A stretch of 64,000 bases of DNA from Pseudoalteromonas arctica (GTDB taxonomy: Bacteria > Pseudomonadota > Gammaproteobacteria > Enterobacterales > Alteromonadaceae): NCBI RefSeq assembly GCF_012927645.1, contig NZ_JABBMT010000011.1, positions 57,518-121,517 on the forward strand. The letters run 5' to 3'. Shown in pieces: positions 54,506-64,000 of this stretch. The translations under genes were made by a program, and so were the position numbers. Below the pieces are notes generated by a model, which did not search any database, was not told the origin of the DNA, and was given only the letters and a program-made list of their open reading frames with translations. The stretch's first letter is position 1. Each line of letters begins with the position of its first letter.

Positions 54506-55933
54506 TTACTTCTTCTTTTTAACTGCTTTTTTGTTTGGTAGATCAGTGATTGAACCTTCAAATATTTCAGCAGCAAGGCCGATCGATTCGTTCAATGTTG
54601 GGTGAGCATGAATGGTAAGCGCTAAATCTTCGCCATCTGCGCCCATTTCAACAGCTAGGCCGATCTCGCCAAGCATTTCGCCTGCATTGATACCAACCAT
54701 AGCGCCACCGATAACACGGCCACTTTCTTTATCAAAGATAAGTTTCGTTTGGCCTTCAGTACGAGCAGATGCAATTGCACGACCTGATGCAGCCCACGGT
54801 AATACCGCAGTTTCGATATTTAAGCCTTGCTCTTTTGCTTCTTTTTCAGTTACACCAACCCAAGCGATTTCTGGATCAGTATACGCGATTGAAGGAATGC
54901 ATTTAGGGTCAAAGAAGTGTTTTTGACCAGAGATAACTTCAGCAGCAACGTGTGCTTCATGAACCGCTTTGTGAGCAAGCATAGGCTGACCAACAATGTC
55001 ACCAATCGCGAATATGTGCTCAACGTTAGTTTTAAGTTGCTTATCAACATTAATGAAGCCACGCTCATCAACGTTAACACCTGCTTTGTCTGCATCAAGT
55101 AGCTTACCGTTTGGTGTACGACCAACTGCTACTAGCACTTTGTCATAACGTACTGGCTCTGCCGGTGCATTTTTACCTTCAAACGTTACATATAAGCCGT
55201 CGTCTTTCGCTTCAACGCCAACAACTTTAGTTGATAGCATTACGTTGAACTTTTTGCTCACGTATTTTTGGTAAATCTTAATGATGTCTTTATCAGCAGC
55301 TGGTACTAGTTGGTCTGCAAACTCAACTACGTCGATTGCAGAACCTAGTGCACGATATACTGTGCCCATTTCAAGACCGATAATACCACCACCTAATACA
55401 AGTAGTTTCTCTGGTACATCTTTAAGCTCTAATGCGCCAGTTGAATCAATTACACGGTCATCTTGTGGAATGAAAGGCAAGTTAACAGGCTGAGAACCCG
55501 CTGCAATAATAGCATTATCGAACGTGATCGTTGTTGCGCCATCAGCACCTTCAACAGCGATAGTGTTGCTACCAGTGAATTTACCGTAACCGTAAACCAC
55601 TTTTACTTTACGCATTTTAGCCATGCCGTCTAGGCCGCCAGTTAACTGACCGATTACAGATTCTTTCCAAGAACGTACTTGGTCTAAGTCAACTTTTGGT
55701 GCGCCAAAAGTAACACCATGAGATGACATTTCAGCAGCGTCATCAATTACTTTAGCTACGTGTAAAAGTGCTTTTGAAGGGATACAACCCACATTAAGAC
55801 ATACACCACCTAATGTGTCGCGAGATTCTACTAATGTAACTTCTAAGCCCAAGTCAGCAGCACGGAAAGCCGCAGAATAACCACCAGGACCACCGCCTAG
55901 TATAACAACTTGAGTTTTCAATTCGTTGCTCAT
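54506..55933 (-). CDS. lpdA: Dihydrolipoyl dehydrogenase (E3)
   Basis: 475 residues. FAD-binding GGGPGGYS is near 13-20, and the redox disulfide is Cys45 and Cys50 in GGVCLNVGCIPSK. The NAD-binding GGGIIGLEMG block is in the middle, and HAHPTLNE with the active-site His and Glu is near the C-terminus. It reoxidises dihydrolipoyl groups of pyruvate and likely 2-oxoglutarate dehydrogenase complexes. It is the last gene of the aceE-aceF-lpdA order, but a terminator-like hairpin precedes it, so it may have its own promoter. SD AAGG precedes the ATG. Confidence 0.97.
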   Translation of the reverse strand: MSNELKTQVVILGGGPGGYSAAFRAADLGLEVTLVESRDTLGGVCLNVGCIPSKALLHVAKVIDDAAEMSSHGVTFGAPKVDLDQVRSWKESVIGQLTGGLDGMAKMRKVKVVYGYGKFTGSNTIAVEGADGATTITFDNAIIAAGSQPVNLPFIPQDDRVIDSTGALELKDVPEKLLVLGGGIIGLEMGTVYRALGSAIDVVEFADQLVPAADKDIIKIYQKYVSKKFNVMLSTKVVGVEAKDDGLYVTFEGKNAPAEPVRYDKVLVAVGRTPNGKLLDADKAGVNVDERGFINVDKQLKTNVEHIFAIGDIVGQPMLAHKAVHEAHVAAEVISGQKHFFDPKCIPSIAYTDPEIAWVGVTEKEAKEQGLNIETAVLPWAASGRAIASARTEGQTKLIFDKESGRVIGGAMVGINAGEMLGEIGLAVEMGADGEDLALTIHAHPTLNESIGLAAEIFEGSITDLPNKKAVKKKK

Positions 55934-56042
55934 GCTTTTACCTTAATTGTTTGAACGGGACACTGCCCTAAAGTTTAACTGCCATGTTTCTGCATGGGCA
56001 GAAAGGGGCATTTGTGCAAAGATTGTATCATTGCAAATGGTA

Positions 56043-56075
56043 AAAATCCCAGCAAAAAACAACTGGCTGGGATTT
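56043..56075 (-). terminator. Terminator between aceF and lpdA
   Basis: A stem AAATCCCAGC paired with GCTGGGATTT, loop about 12 bases, followed by a T run on the minus strand. It lies 38 bp past the aceF stop. Confidence 0.8.
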
Positions 56076-56112
56076 GATTCTATTTATTTAGCTACATGCA
56101 TCAATTGCTGCA

Positions 56113-58026
56113 TTACATTACTAATTGGCGAATATCGCTCATGTAACTTGCAAGGTTTACAGTAAAGCGTGCCGCTAGTGCGCCGTCAATCACCCTATGG
56201 TCGTATGACATTGAAAGTGGAACCATTAATTTAGGTTCAAACTCTTTGCCATTCCATTTTGGTTTCATTTCAGATTTAGATACACCTAAAATAGCCACTT
56301 CTGGCGCATTAACAATTGGCGTAAATGCAGTACCACCAATACCACCAAGACTTGATATAGTAAAACAGCCACCTTGCATATCAGATGAAGTTAGCTTGCC
56401 GTCACGCGCTTTAACAGATACTTCCATTAATTCACGTGATAACTCAATGATGCCTTTTTTATCAACATCTTTAAATACGGGTACAACCAAACCGTTTGGC
56501 GTATCAACTGCAACACCGATATTGATGTACTTTTTAAGAATTAAGCTTTCACCATCTTCAGATAAAGACGAGTTAAATGTAGGGAACTCAGCCAATGCTT
56601 TTGCCGCTGCTTTCATTACAAATACCAGCGGGGTGATTTTAACACCCAGCTTTTTCTTCTCGCTAAGGGCATTTTGCTCTTTACGGAAAGCTTCAAGGCT
56701 AGTGATATCGGCTTCATCAAACTGGGTAACGTGAGGGATTTGCACCCAGTTACGGTGTAAGTTTTTACCTGAAAGCTTTTGAATACGAGACAGTTTCTTC
56801 TCTTCGATTTCACCAAATTTAGCAAAATCAACTTTTGGCCATGGAATTAAACCAAGTTCGCCACCACCTGCATTGCCATTACCCGCAGATAACTGACCAG
56901 ACTCTACTTGCTTAACTAGGTTCTTCACATAGTTTTGCACGTCTTCTTTCACAACGCGGTTTTTACGGCCTGAACCTTTTACATTCGCAAGGTTAATACC
57001 AAACTCACGGGCTAAGCGGCGTACAACTGGCGATGCATGAGCATACGCACTATTGTTTTCAAAACTTTCATTGCTAGCTTGAACTGGTGCTGCTTGCTCT
57101 GGTACTGGAGCAGATTCAGTTTTAGCTGCTGGTACAGATTCAGAAGCCGCTTTTTCAGCGGTAGCAGTTGGTGCACTGCCTGCAACTTCAAATACAAAGA
57201 TAAGTGAACCGGTCGATACTTTATCGCCAGTTGCTACTTTGATTTCTTTAACTGTTCCTGAAAACGGTGCTGGTACTTCCATTGCCGCTTTGTCGCCTTC
57301 AACGTTTAAGATTGACTGTTCTTCAGTAACCTTATCGCCAACTGCAACCATTACTTCAGTCACTTCAACTTCATCACCGCCGATATCAGGCACGTTAACT
57401 TCTTTGCTACTCGGCGCTGAATTTTGTGCTGGTGCAGACTCTTGAGCTGGCGCTGCTTCTGCTTTCGCAGCTGCGGGCTCACTACCAGCCACTTCAAAAA
57501 CAAACACTAAAGAGCCTGTTTTTACTTTATCGCCAGTTGCTACTTTGATTTCTTTGACTGTTCCTGCAAACGGTGCTGGTACTTCCATTGCCGCTTTGTC
57601 GCCTTCAACGTTTAAGATAGATTGCTCTTCTTCAACAGTATCGCCAACTGCAACCATTACTTCAGTCACTTCAACTTCATCATCGCCGATATCAGGAACT
57701 GTGACTTCTTTAGTCGTTGAGCCTGAAGAGGCCGCTGGTGCTGCGTCTTCAGTTTTTGCAGGTTCACTAGGTGCTTCTTCGTTTGATGCTTGCTCTTCAC
57801 CTTCAAACAAGAATACTAAAGAACCCGTAGCAACTGTGTCGCCCACGTTTACTTTAATTTCTTTTACGATACCCGCCTGTGCAGCAGGTACTTCCATTGA
57901 GGCTTTATCACCCTCAACAGTTAGTAATGATTGGTCAACCTCAACTTTGTCACCAACGCTCACTAAAATTTCGGTTACTTCGACCTCATCGCCACCAATA
58001 TCTGGTACTTTAATTTCAATACTCAT
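56113..58026 (-). CDS. aceF: Dihydrolipoyl acetyltransferase (E2)
   Basis: 637 residues. Three lipoyl domains carry lipoylated lysines Lys41, Lys144 and Lys246 (each in [12 protein letters not shown]), joined by Ala/Pro/Glu-rich linkers. The E3-binding domain (about 340-380; [16 protein letters not shown]) and the catalytic domain (HRVIDG, about His610) follow. It transfers acetyl groups from E1 to CoA. The ATG at 58026 has an SD (AGAGG); the frame is open further upstream into aceE, but those codons are not used. It starts 10 bp after aceE ends. Confidence 0.97.
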   Translation of the reverse strand: MSIEIKVPDIGGDEVEVTEILVSVGDKVEVDQSLLTVEGDKASMEVPAAQAGIVKEIKVNVGDTVATGSLVFLFEGEEQASNEEAPSEPAKTEDAAPAASSGSTTKEVTVPDIGDDEVEVTEVMVAVGDTVEEEQSILNVEGDKAAMEVPAPFAGTVKEIKVATGDKVKTGSLVFVFEVAGSEPAAAKAEAAPAQESAPAQNSAPSSKEVNVPDIGGDEVEVTEVMVAVGDKVTEEQSILNVEGDKAAMEVPAPFSGTVKEIKVATGDKVSTGSLIFVFEVAGSAPTATAEKAASESVPAAKTESAPVPEQAAPVQASNESFENNSAYAHASPVVRRLAREFGINLANVKGSGRKNRVVKEDVQNYVKNLVKQVESGQLSAGNGNAGGGELGLIPWPKVDFAKFGEIEEKKLSRIQKLSGKNLHRNWVQIPHVTQFDEADITSLEAFRKEQNALSEKKKLGVKITPLVFVMKAAAKALAEFPTFNSSLSEDGESLILKKYINIGVAVDTPNGLVVPVFKDVDKKGIIELSRELMEVSVKARDGKLTSSDMQGGCFTISSLGGIGGTAFTPIVNAPEVAILGVSKSEMKPKWNGKEFEPKLMVPLSMSYDHRVIDGALAARFTVNLASYMSDIRQLVM

Positions 58027-58036
58027 TGCAAACCTC

Positions 58037-60703
58037 TTATGCGTACAGTGGATTAAGTTTGTTAGTGTCGATGTTAAACTTTTTAAGTGCTTCAACAACC
58101 ACTGACTTTTCAAGCTCACCACGTTTAACTAGTTCAGATAACGTAGCAACCACTACGTAGCCGGCGTTAACTTCAAAGTGACGACGTAAGTTTTCACGGC
58201 TATCAGAACGGCCATAACCATCTGTGCCTAACACTTTGTAGTTGCTAGTTGGAATGAATGAACGTGCTTGTTCTGCGTAGTTTTTCATGTAATCAGTTGC
58301 AGCAACTGTCACTGAGTCATTCAATACGCTCGTGATATAAGCAGTCTTCTGCTCACTTTCAGGGTTAAGCATATTGAAACGCTCAACATCTTGACCATCA
58401 CGCGTAAGTTCATTAAATGACGTTACAGAGTAAACGTCTGATGCAATACCATAGTCTTCACTTAAAATTGCAGCAGCTTTACGTACTTCAGTCATAATAG
58501 TACCTGAGCTTAATAACTGTACGTTGGCTTTTTTGCCTGCGTAACTTTCAAGCTTATAAATACCTTTACGAATACCTTCTTCTGCACCTTCTGGCATCGC
58601 TGGCTGCGCGTAGTTCTCGTTCATCAACGTCAGGTAGTAGTAGATACTTTCTTGCTCTTCACCGTACATACGACGAATACCGTCTTGCATGATAACCGCG
58701 ACTTCATACACATAGGTTGGATCGTAAGAAATACAGTTAGGTACTGTGTTAGCAAGAATATGGCTGTGACCATCTTCATGCTGTAAACCTTCACCATTAA
58801 GCGTTGTACGACCAGCCGTTGCGCCTAATAAGAAACCACGCGCTTGCTGATCACCAGCCATCCATGCCATGTCGCCAACACGTTGGAAACCAAACATTGA
58901 ATAGTAGATGTAGAATGGGATCATTGGTAAATTGTTAGTGCTGTAAGATGTTGCAGCAGCAACCCACGATGACATTGCACCTAGCTCGTTAATACCTTCT
59001 TGCAATACTTGCCCTGATGTTGCTTCTTTATAGTAAGAAACAATGTCACGGTCTTGTGGAGTATAGTTTTGGCCATCTGGATTATAAATACCGATCTGAC
59101 GAAATAAACCTTCCATACCAAAGGTACGCGCTTCATCGGCAATAATTGGCACAATATTTTTACCAATACCTTTATCTTTTAATAAGATATTAAGTGCACG
59201 AACAAAGCCCATTGTGGTAGAAATATGACGTTTTTGCTCTTCAAGTAGTGGTTTGAACGCTTCTACTTCTGGCAGCACTAACTTTTCAGTAAAGTTAGGA
59301 ATACGTTTTGGTGTGTAACCTTTAAGTGCATCACGGCGAGCATGCAAATATTTGTACTCTGGTGAATCTTTTTCAAGCTCTAAGTAAGGAAGATCTTTTA
59401 ATTGCTCCTCAGATACTAAGTCATCTAAGCCTAAACGCGAACGTAAATGAGCAACGTGTGACATGTCCATTTTTTTCACTTGGTGAGCAATATTTTTACC
59501 TTCAGCCGCTTCACCCATACCGTAACCTTTTACAGTTTTAGCAAGAATAACGGTTGGTCGATCTTTGCTCTCTTCCGCCTTTTTAAATGCCGCGAATAAT
59601 TTTGATGGCTCATGACCACCACGCTTCAGCGCGAAAATTTCGTCATCTGTCATATCAGCCACAAGTGCTGCGGTTTCAGGATAACGACCAAAGAAATGTT
59701 CACGGACGTACGCGCCATCTTTTGCTTTATATGTTTGGTAATCGCCATCGACTGTTTCGTTCATCAATTGTAATAACTTACCCGTAGTGTCTTTAGCGAG
59801 TAAGATATCCCAGCCGCAACCCCACACTAGCTTGATCACATTCCAGCCAGCGCCTTTGAATAGACCTTCAAGCTCTTGAATGATTTTACCATTACCCATT
59901 ACTGGACCATCTAGACGCTGCAAGTTACAGTTAATTAAGAAACAAAGGTTGTCTAGTTTTTCACGGGCAGCAAAAGAAATAGCGCCACGTGATTCTGGCT
60001 CGTCCATTTCGCCATCACCTAAAAACGCATACACACGTTGGTTTTTAGTGTCTTTTAAGCCACGACCATCTAGGTATTTTAAGAAACGCGCTTGATAGAT
60101 AGACGCGATAGGACCCAGACCCATAGATACCGTAGGGAACTGCCAGAATTCAGGCATTAATTTAGGATGTGGGTAAGATGGCAAACCTTCACCATCAACT
60201 TCTTGACGGAAGTTATCAAGCTGCGCAGCAGATAAACGACCTTCAACAAATGCACGCGCATAAATACCCGGAGAAATATGACCTTGATAATAAACTAAGT
60301 CACCGCCGTCTACATCATTTGGCGCTTTGAAGAAATGGTTAAAACATACTTCATAAAACGCCGCTGATGACTGGTAAGACGCCATATGGCCGCCTAGGTC
60401 TAGGTCTTTTTTCGAAGCACGCAATACAATCATGATTGCGTTCCAACGAATAATAGAACGAATACGGCGCTCAAGGTTTACGTCCCCAGGGTATGCAGGT
60501 TCTTGATCTACCGGGATCGTATTAACGTAGTTGGTGTTAATGCCTGTAGGCATATCAACACCGTCTAAACGGGCTTGCTCTAATACTTGCTCAAGTAAAA
60601 ACTGAGCACGTTCAACACCTTCTTCACGCACAACTGATTCAAGAGCTTGTAACCACTCTTGTGTTTCTAGCGCGTCTACGTCAATTTTATTGACTTCAGA
60701 CAT
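58037..60703 (-). CDS. aceE: Pyruvate dehydrogenase E1 component
   Basis: An 888-residue homodimeric E1. Thiamine-diphosphate-binding residues are in [10 protein letters not shown] and NCNLQRLDG (about 228-265). It decarboxylates pyruvate and passes the acetyl group to the E2 lipoyl arm. The length agrees with the E. coli enzyme (887). It is the first structural gene of the pyruvate dehydrogenase operon, 90 bp after pdhR. SD AAGGAAA. Confidence 0.98.
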   Translation of the reverse strand: MSEVNKIDVDALETQEWLQALESVVREEGVERAQFLLEQVLEQARLDGVDMPTGINTNYVNTIPVDQEPAYPGDVNLERRIRSIIRWNAIMIVLRASKKDLDLGGHMASYQSSAAFYEVCFNHFFKAPNDVDGGDLVYYQGHISPGIYARAFVEGRLSAAQLDNFRQEVDGEGLPSYPHPKLMPEFWQFPTVSMGLGPIASIYQARFLKYLDGRGLKDTKNQRVYAFLGDGEMDEPESRGAISFAAREKLDNLCFLINCNLQRLDGPVMGNGKIIQELEGLFKGAGWNVIKLVWGCGWDILLAKDTTGKLLQLMNETVDGDYQTYKAKDGAYVREHFFGRYPETAALVADMTDDEIFALKRGGHEPSKLFAAFKKAEESKDRPTVILAKTVKGYGMGEAAEGKNIAHQVKKMDMSHVAHLRSRLGLDDLVSEEQLKDLPYLELEKDSPEYKYLHARRDALKGYTPKRIPNFTEKLVLPEVEAFKPLLEEQKRHISTTMGFVRALNILLKDKGIGKNIVPIIADEARTFGMEGLFRQIGIYNPDGQNYTPQDRDIVSYYKEATSGQVLQEGINELGAMSSWVAAATSYSTNNLPMIPFYIYYSMFGFQRVGDMAWMAGDQQARGFLLGATAGRTTLNGEGLQHEDGHSHILANTVPNCISYDPTYVYEVAVIMQDGIRRMYGEEQESIYYYLTLMNENYAQPAMPEGAEEGIRKGIYKLESYAGKKANVQLLSSGTIMTEVRKAAAILSEDYGIASDVYSVTSFNELTRDGQDVERFNMLNPESEQKTAYITSVLNDSVTVAATDYMKNYAEQARSFIPTSNYKVLGTDGYGRSDSRENLRRHFEVNAGYVVVATLSELVKRGELEKSVVVEALKKFNIDTNKLNPLYA

Positions 60704-60793
60704 ATGGAGGTTTCCTTATGTTTAAAATACGAATATTGTTAATTTAATACAACGTATACTTAACTTTATGTGTTCTAAGTACCGTGTATTAGC

Positions 60794-61543
60794 TTAATTT
60801 TGTTTTGTGCGTCTTAAACTACGTTCAATTCGCGAATGCTCTTTACCTGCTTCAAGTAATGCCTCTTCAATAAACGCTAAGTGTGCATTACTTGCCAAAC
60901 GCGCTTGTTCAGGGTTGCCATCTATAACGGCATCCATTAATAAACGTCTATGCTGAGCTAACTGACTACTAACATCTGATTTTTTTAATAAAACAGTTAA
61001 ATTTTGCAGTACATTTTGTTCAAGTAGCGCTTGCATACCACGCACTAAATGCAGCAGTACTACATTATGTGATGCTTCTGCGATACAAAAATGAAACGCA
61101 TTAATTGCTTTAGCTTTTTGTAGTAAATCATCATTAGCTAATACTATGCATTCAAAGCTTTGCTTAACTTTATCAAAATCAGTGCTAGTTCCACGAAGCG
61201 CGGCATAATAAGCAGCAATTCCTTCTAATGCATGGCGAAACTCTAATAAATCAAACTGCGATTCAGGATGTTTACTGATCAAGTCAAATAACGGATCAGT
61301 GAGCCCTTCTTCTAGCTGATTTTTTACAAACGTCCCGCCACCCTGGCGGCGTGTTACTAAGCCTTTTGCCTCTAGCTTTTGAATAGCCTCACGTAATGAA
61401 GGGCGAGACACTTCAAATTGTTTGGCTAATTCACGCTCTGGCGGCAGTTTCTCACCCGGTGCTAATGAGCCCTCAAGAATCATATTCTCAAGTTGCTGTA
61501 AAATAACATCCGATAGTTTTGCTGCTTTAATCTTTAAAGACAT
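60794..61543 (-). CDS. pdhR: Pyruvate dehydrogenase operon regulator PdhR
   Basis: A 249-residue GntR/FCD-family repressor. The winged HTH (about 10-75; PPERELAKQFEVSRPSLREA) precedes an FCD ligand domain. It represses aceEF-lpd until pyruvate binds. The PdhR operators TGGTCATACCA and TGGTCTGACCA lie upstream of its own start. Gene order ampDE, pdhR, aceEF matches Escherichia coli, less aroP. An ORF on the same strand over the operator region is a shadow. Confidence 0.95.
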   Translation of the reverse strand: MSLKIKAAKLSDVILQQLENMILEGSLAPGEKLPPERELAKQFEVSRPSLREAIQKLEAKGLVTRRQGGGTFVKNQLEEGLTDPLFDLISKHPESQFDLLEFRHALEGIAAYYAALRGTSTDFDKVKQSFECIVLANDDLLQKAKAINAFHFCIAEASHNVVLLHLVRGMQALLEQNVLQNLTVLLKKSDVSSQLAQHRRLLMDAVIDGNPEQARLASNAHLAFIEEALLEAGKEHSRIERSLRRTKQN

Positions 61544-61619
61544 TAATCAACGTCCGCATTATAGTGGAAATGTAACCTGAAAAATCCAAGCTTGTCCCCA
61601 GAGACCAGACCAAAAGGTA

Positions 61620-61674
61620 AATTGGTCATACCAAATTTGAGCCATACGTTATCAAAAAGCAAGTTTACTGTCAA
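61620..61674 (-). promoter_or_regulatory. pdhR promoter with PdhR operator at the start site
   Basis: On the minus strand, -35 TTGACA (61669-61674), 17-bp spacer, -10 TAACGT (61646-61651). The operator AATTGGTCATACCAAATTT (plus strand, 61620-61638) covers the predicted start of transcription, so PdhR would block initiation. Confidence 0.8.
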
Positions 61675-61778
61675 TTTCGCTGCGATGCACCTTAAAAACA
61701 CCCTAACGTATTTTGTACAAAGATCAAACAGTATGAGATAAAGCCAGTGTTTAGGAAATAATTTTATAGAAAAACACA

Positions 61779-61793
61779 ATGGTCTGACCAGAC
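61779..61793. promoter_or_regulatory. Second PdhR-like operator
   Basis: AATGGTCTGACCAGA has the TGGT-N3-ACCA dyad of the first site, 159 bp further from pdhR. It could be a second operator or a control site for another transcript. Confidence 0.6.
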
Positions 61794-61805
61794 AATTAGG
61801 AGATG

Positions 61806-61841
61806 AGGTTTTAGGTTTTAACTATAACTTCCCTAAAACCT
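61806..61841 (-). terminator. Possible ampE terminator
   Basis: AGGTTTTAG (61806-61814) pairs with CTAAAACCT (61833-61841). It lies 14 bp past the ampE stop; no clear T run. Confidence 0.35.
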
Positions 61842-61854
61842 AACACCTGTTTAT

Positions 61855-62706
61855 TTACGCTAACCCGCCAAACAAAGTAAGCAAGGCTATCAATACTAAG
61901 TAAAACAATACATTGCGTTTTACAAGCTTCATCATACACGTTGCTTCGTATGCGCAACCAAAATGTTGCTGTTCTATTTGCTCTGCGGCAAGCGCGGTAT
62001 TAGTAACCACTTTACGGTTACTCACCGTAAAATCGAGTACATAATGCAGCCAGCAACTGGTGCCCTTATTAAAGTTACCTATTACTAGATAACCAAAGCT
62101 GGCGATTCTGGCTGGTAACCAATCAAGCCAAAATAATAATGAATGAATAAGTTTAAAACGTTTAGCATATACAACTTTATGGTCGTTCTGCACTAAATCA
62201 GCAAAAGTACGCACTAATGCATACAAGGTCGCGCCAGGTACGCCTAATATTACAAACCAAAAAATAACTGCACAATAAAAACGAAAGTTTACCCAAGCCA
62301 ATGTTTGTCCAAAGGTTTCGCCGCCTTTTTGCTCTTCCGTTTTCTTTTGCCCCATTTGCAGTGCATATAAGGTTGCCGCTTGTTGATCATCACGGGTTAG
62401 CGCATTTAAATACGACTTATATAAAGCCCGTTGTTTAGCACAGCCAAAGCAAACCAGCAGCACAGCCACATTAATAGCTAACTGCCATAATACAAAATCA
62501 GACAAGGTAAAAATAACCGCCACCAGTAATACCGGCAAACACAACCAAATAATAAATCCCGCAGGCGAATTAAATAGACCTTGCTCGCCAAGCTGTTTTT
62601 TTGAACGTGTTAAATAGCCTTGCGCGTAATAGCTTATTTGCCAATAATCTGAGCGGGCACCTAAACGCTCTAATATCAGAGCTATTATTATAGAAATTAA
62701 GATCAT
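61855..62706 (-). CDS. ampE: AmpE, membrane protein of the ampDE operon
   Basis: 283 residues. AmpE starts with a hydrophobic segment and the family's ALILERLGARSDYWQ block, and has further membrane segments near 55-95, 145-175 and the C-terminus (VLFYLVLIALLTLFGGL). Family: an inner-membrane protein, regularly paired with AmpD; its activity is not well fixed. The gap to ampD is 47 bp, so they form an operon. SD is weak. Confidence 0.9.
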   Translation of the reverse strand: MILISIIIALILERLGARSDYWQISYYAQGYLTRSKKQLGEQGLFNSPAGFIIWLCLPVLLVAVIFTLSDFVLWQLAINVAVLLVCFGCAKQRALYKSYLNALTRDDQQAATLYALQMGQKKTEEQKGGETFGQTLAWVNFRFYCAVIFWFVILGVPGATLYALVRTFADLVQNDHKVVYAKRFKLIHSLLFWLDWLPARIASFGYLVIGNFNKGTSCWLHYVLDFTVSNRKVVTNTALAAEQIEQQHFGCAYEATCMMKLVKRNVLFYLVLIALLTLFGGLA

Positions 62707-62753
62707 ACTTTTTTATTCCAAATTGGCGCTAGTTAAAGCTGATTAAAATATAG

Positions 62754-63296
62754 TTATAGTGCAGCAAAATAATGGTTCCAATCAAAGCTCTCACCGGGAT
62801 CTGTTTTTCGCCCTGGTGCAATATGACAATGCCCTACAATACGCGACCGCGTGATTGCTGGATATTTATTTATCAAAGCCTTAGTCAAAGATTGTAATGC
62901 ATTATATTGATTTTGGGTATACGCCGTTGTATCAGTTCCTTCAAGCTCAATACCAATACTAAAATCATTACATTGGCTGCGCCCTAAAAACTCAGACTGC
63001 CCAGCATGCCAAGCCCGTTTACTAAATGGCACATATTGTACTATTTCACCACAGCGCTTAATAAAGCAATGTGCTGAAACTCTCACCCCCTTTAAATCAG
63101 TAAAACTGGGGTGTGCTTGGCAATCAATACAGCCCATAAATAAATCATCCACAAACGGCGTGGCAAACTGCCCTGCTGGTAAGGAAATATTATGGAGCAC
63201 TAACAAGGAAATTTCGTCACCTTGCGGGCGCTCATCAAAGTGTGTACATGGTCGTTGAGTCGCCGTATCAACGACGCCAATAGAGTTTATTATCAT
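62754..63296 (-). CDS. ampD: 1,6-anhydro-N-acetylmuramyl-L-alanine amidase AmpD
   Basis: A 180-residue zinc amidase of the cytoplasm that cuts the peptide from anhydromuropeptides in cell-wall recycling. By comparison with E. coli AmpD, the zinc ligands are His35 (VLHNIS), His156 (VGHCHIA) and Asp166, with Lys164 (GRKTDPG) as catalytic support. The active site is intact. The SD is weak. It begins the ampDE operon; the 213-bp tandem repeat lies upstream. Confidence 0.95.
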   Translation of the reverse strand: MIINSIGVVDTATQRPCTHFDERPQGDEISLLVLHNISLPAGQFATPFVDDLFMGCIDCQAHPSFTDLKGVRVSAHCFIKRCGEIVQYVPFSKRAWHAGQSEFLGRSQCNDFSIGIELEGTDTTAYTQNQYNALQSLTKALINKYPAITRSRIVGHCHIAPGRKTDPGESFDWNHYFAAL

Positions 63297-63373
63297 AATG
63301 TGTCAGTAAATATAGGTATACTCAAATGCTAATAGATTTCAAAACAGAATAACAGCAAAGTCATTAAGTGCTT

Positions 63374-64000
63374 GTAGCAGCGAGTTTACCTCGCGACTGT
63401 TTTTACATTTACATAGACACACTATTTAACCACCGAGCACACCGAGACGCTTTGCTACACCGAGAAGACAAAAGTAAAGTTAATCACTATTACCTATTGG
63501 TTTTTCCTCTGTGAGCTCGGTGCTCTCTGTGATGAATAAATCACTTAAAAAGCTTTAATTGCCTGGTTTCCCCCGCCTACGCATTGGTAGCAGCGAGTTT
63601 ACCTCGCGACTGTTCTTACATTTACACAGACACACTATTTAACCACCGAGCCCACCGAGGCGCTTTGCTACACCGAGAAGACAAAAGTAAAGTTAATCAC
63701 TATTACCTATTGTTTTTTCCTCTGTGAGCTCGGTGCTCTCTGTGGTGAATAAATCACTTAAAAAGCTTTAATTGTCTGGTTTCCCGCGCCTACGTATTGG
63801 TAGCAGCGAGTTTACCTCGCGACTGTTTTTACATTTACACAGACACACTATTTAACCACCGAGCCCACCGAGACGCTTTGCTACACCGAGAAGACAAAAG
63901 TAAAGTTAATCACTATTACCTATTGGTTTTTCCTCTGTGAGCTCGGTGCTCTCTGTGGTGAATAAATCACTTAAAAAGCTTTAATTGCCTGGTTTCCCGC
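63374..64000. repeat. 213-bp tandem repeat, three copies seen, third cut
   Basis: Copies begin at 63374, 63587 and 63800, each with a REP-type GTAG and a GCGAG/CTCGC stem. About nine differences separate copies 1 and 2 (about 96% identical). The interior carries ACCGAGNNCACCGAG and a matching CTCGGTGCTCTCTGTG, which can pair. The third copy reaches the window edge, so the copy number is unknown. The stretch 63297-64000 holds no gene I can support. Confidence 0.9.

Noticed and set aside
57545..58105. Long open frame opposite aceF
   Set aside because: It mirrors the Ala/Pro-rich lipoyl linkers of aceF on the other strand; a codon-composition artefact.
61543..61779. 78-residue open frame upstream of pdhR
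   Set aside because: It covers the pdhR promoter and operator, and has no SD or recognisable features.

Overview
The window comes from a marine gammaproteobacterium of the Alteromonadales, most likely Pseudoalteromonas or a close relative. This rests on protein character and gene order: an ampD-ampE-pdhR-aceE-aceF-lpd block, pncC beside mutS and recA, rapA, an acetate-switch sensor fused to a sodium/solute symporter, several TonB receptors, and a low-to-moderate GC content. It is chromosomal, mostly core sequence with a few accessory islands. I saw no rRNA, tRNA, CRISPR array, prophage or classical IS element.

Layout. 1-9.4 kb: a truncated propeller sensor, small proteins, a periplasmic binding protein, an acyltransferase, a MerR-controlled Zn/Cu efflux permease with a legible MerR-type promoter, a 2-hydroxyacid dehydrogenase, a REC-GGDEF cyclase and a PIN-PhoH protein. 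Two copies of a palindromic MITE-like element lie at 0.9 and 7.6 kb. 9.7-14.4 kb: rapA, then an AT-rich pair of unrecognised genes. 14.6-23 kb: a DnaQ-like exonuclease, a cNMP/CBS/DUF294 protein, an acetate-type symporter with its DUF4212 partner, and a divergent CrbS-type hybrid kinase. 23-30.4 kb: a DUF2339 membrane protein, a DUF4397-like lipoprotein, a possible tiny lipoprotein and a TonB receptor. 30.7-42.4 kb: a signalling and surface-lipoprotein region with a degenerate GGDEF protein coupled to an AraC regulator, an ECF sigma factor coupled to a transmembrane Ser/Thr kinase, two large lipoproteins, and a REP-associated tyrosine transposase (RAYT) framed by REP palindromes. 42.8-50.2 kb: purU, a CrbR-type regulator, acs, a DcaP-like porin and a siderophore-type TonB receptor with a Fur-like box. 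50.2-63.3 kb: recA, pncC, mutS and the pyruvate dehydrogenase genes with pdhR, ampE and ampD. 63.4-64.0 kb: a 213-bp tandem repeat that runs off the window.

How the genes work together. Pyruvate dehydrogenase makes acetyl-CoA, and the acs, symporter, CrbS and CrbR genes form an acetate-scavenging circuit split over about 25 kb. The symporter operon and acs promoters share a CTAAT box placed 12 bp before the -10 hexamer, and an 11-bp word recurs in both intergenic regions, so I propose it as the CrbR operator. The ECF sigma/kinase pair is the best candidate for a less-described system. The sigma factor seems to lack the usual acidic residue in region 2.2, as in sigma factors switched on by kinase phosphorylation. 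The kinase carries a long non-kinase half ending in two related beta-rich modules. Two neighbouring lipoprotein genes share an upstream element and might be its targets.

The RAYT gene and the scattered REPs form a typical REP system. Its hairpin stems show compensatory base changes among families.
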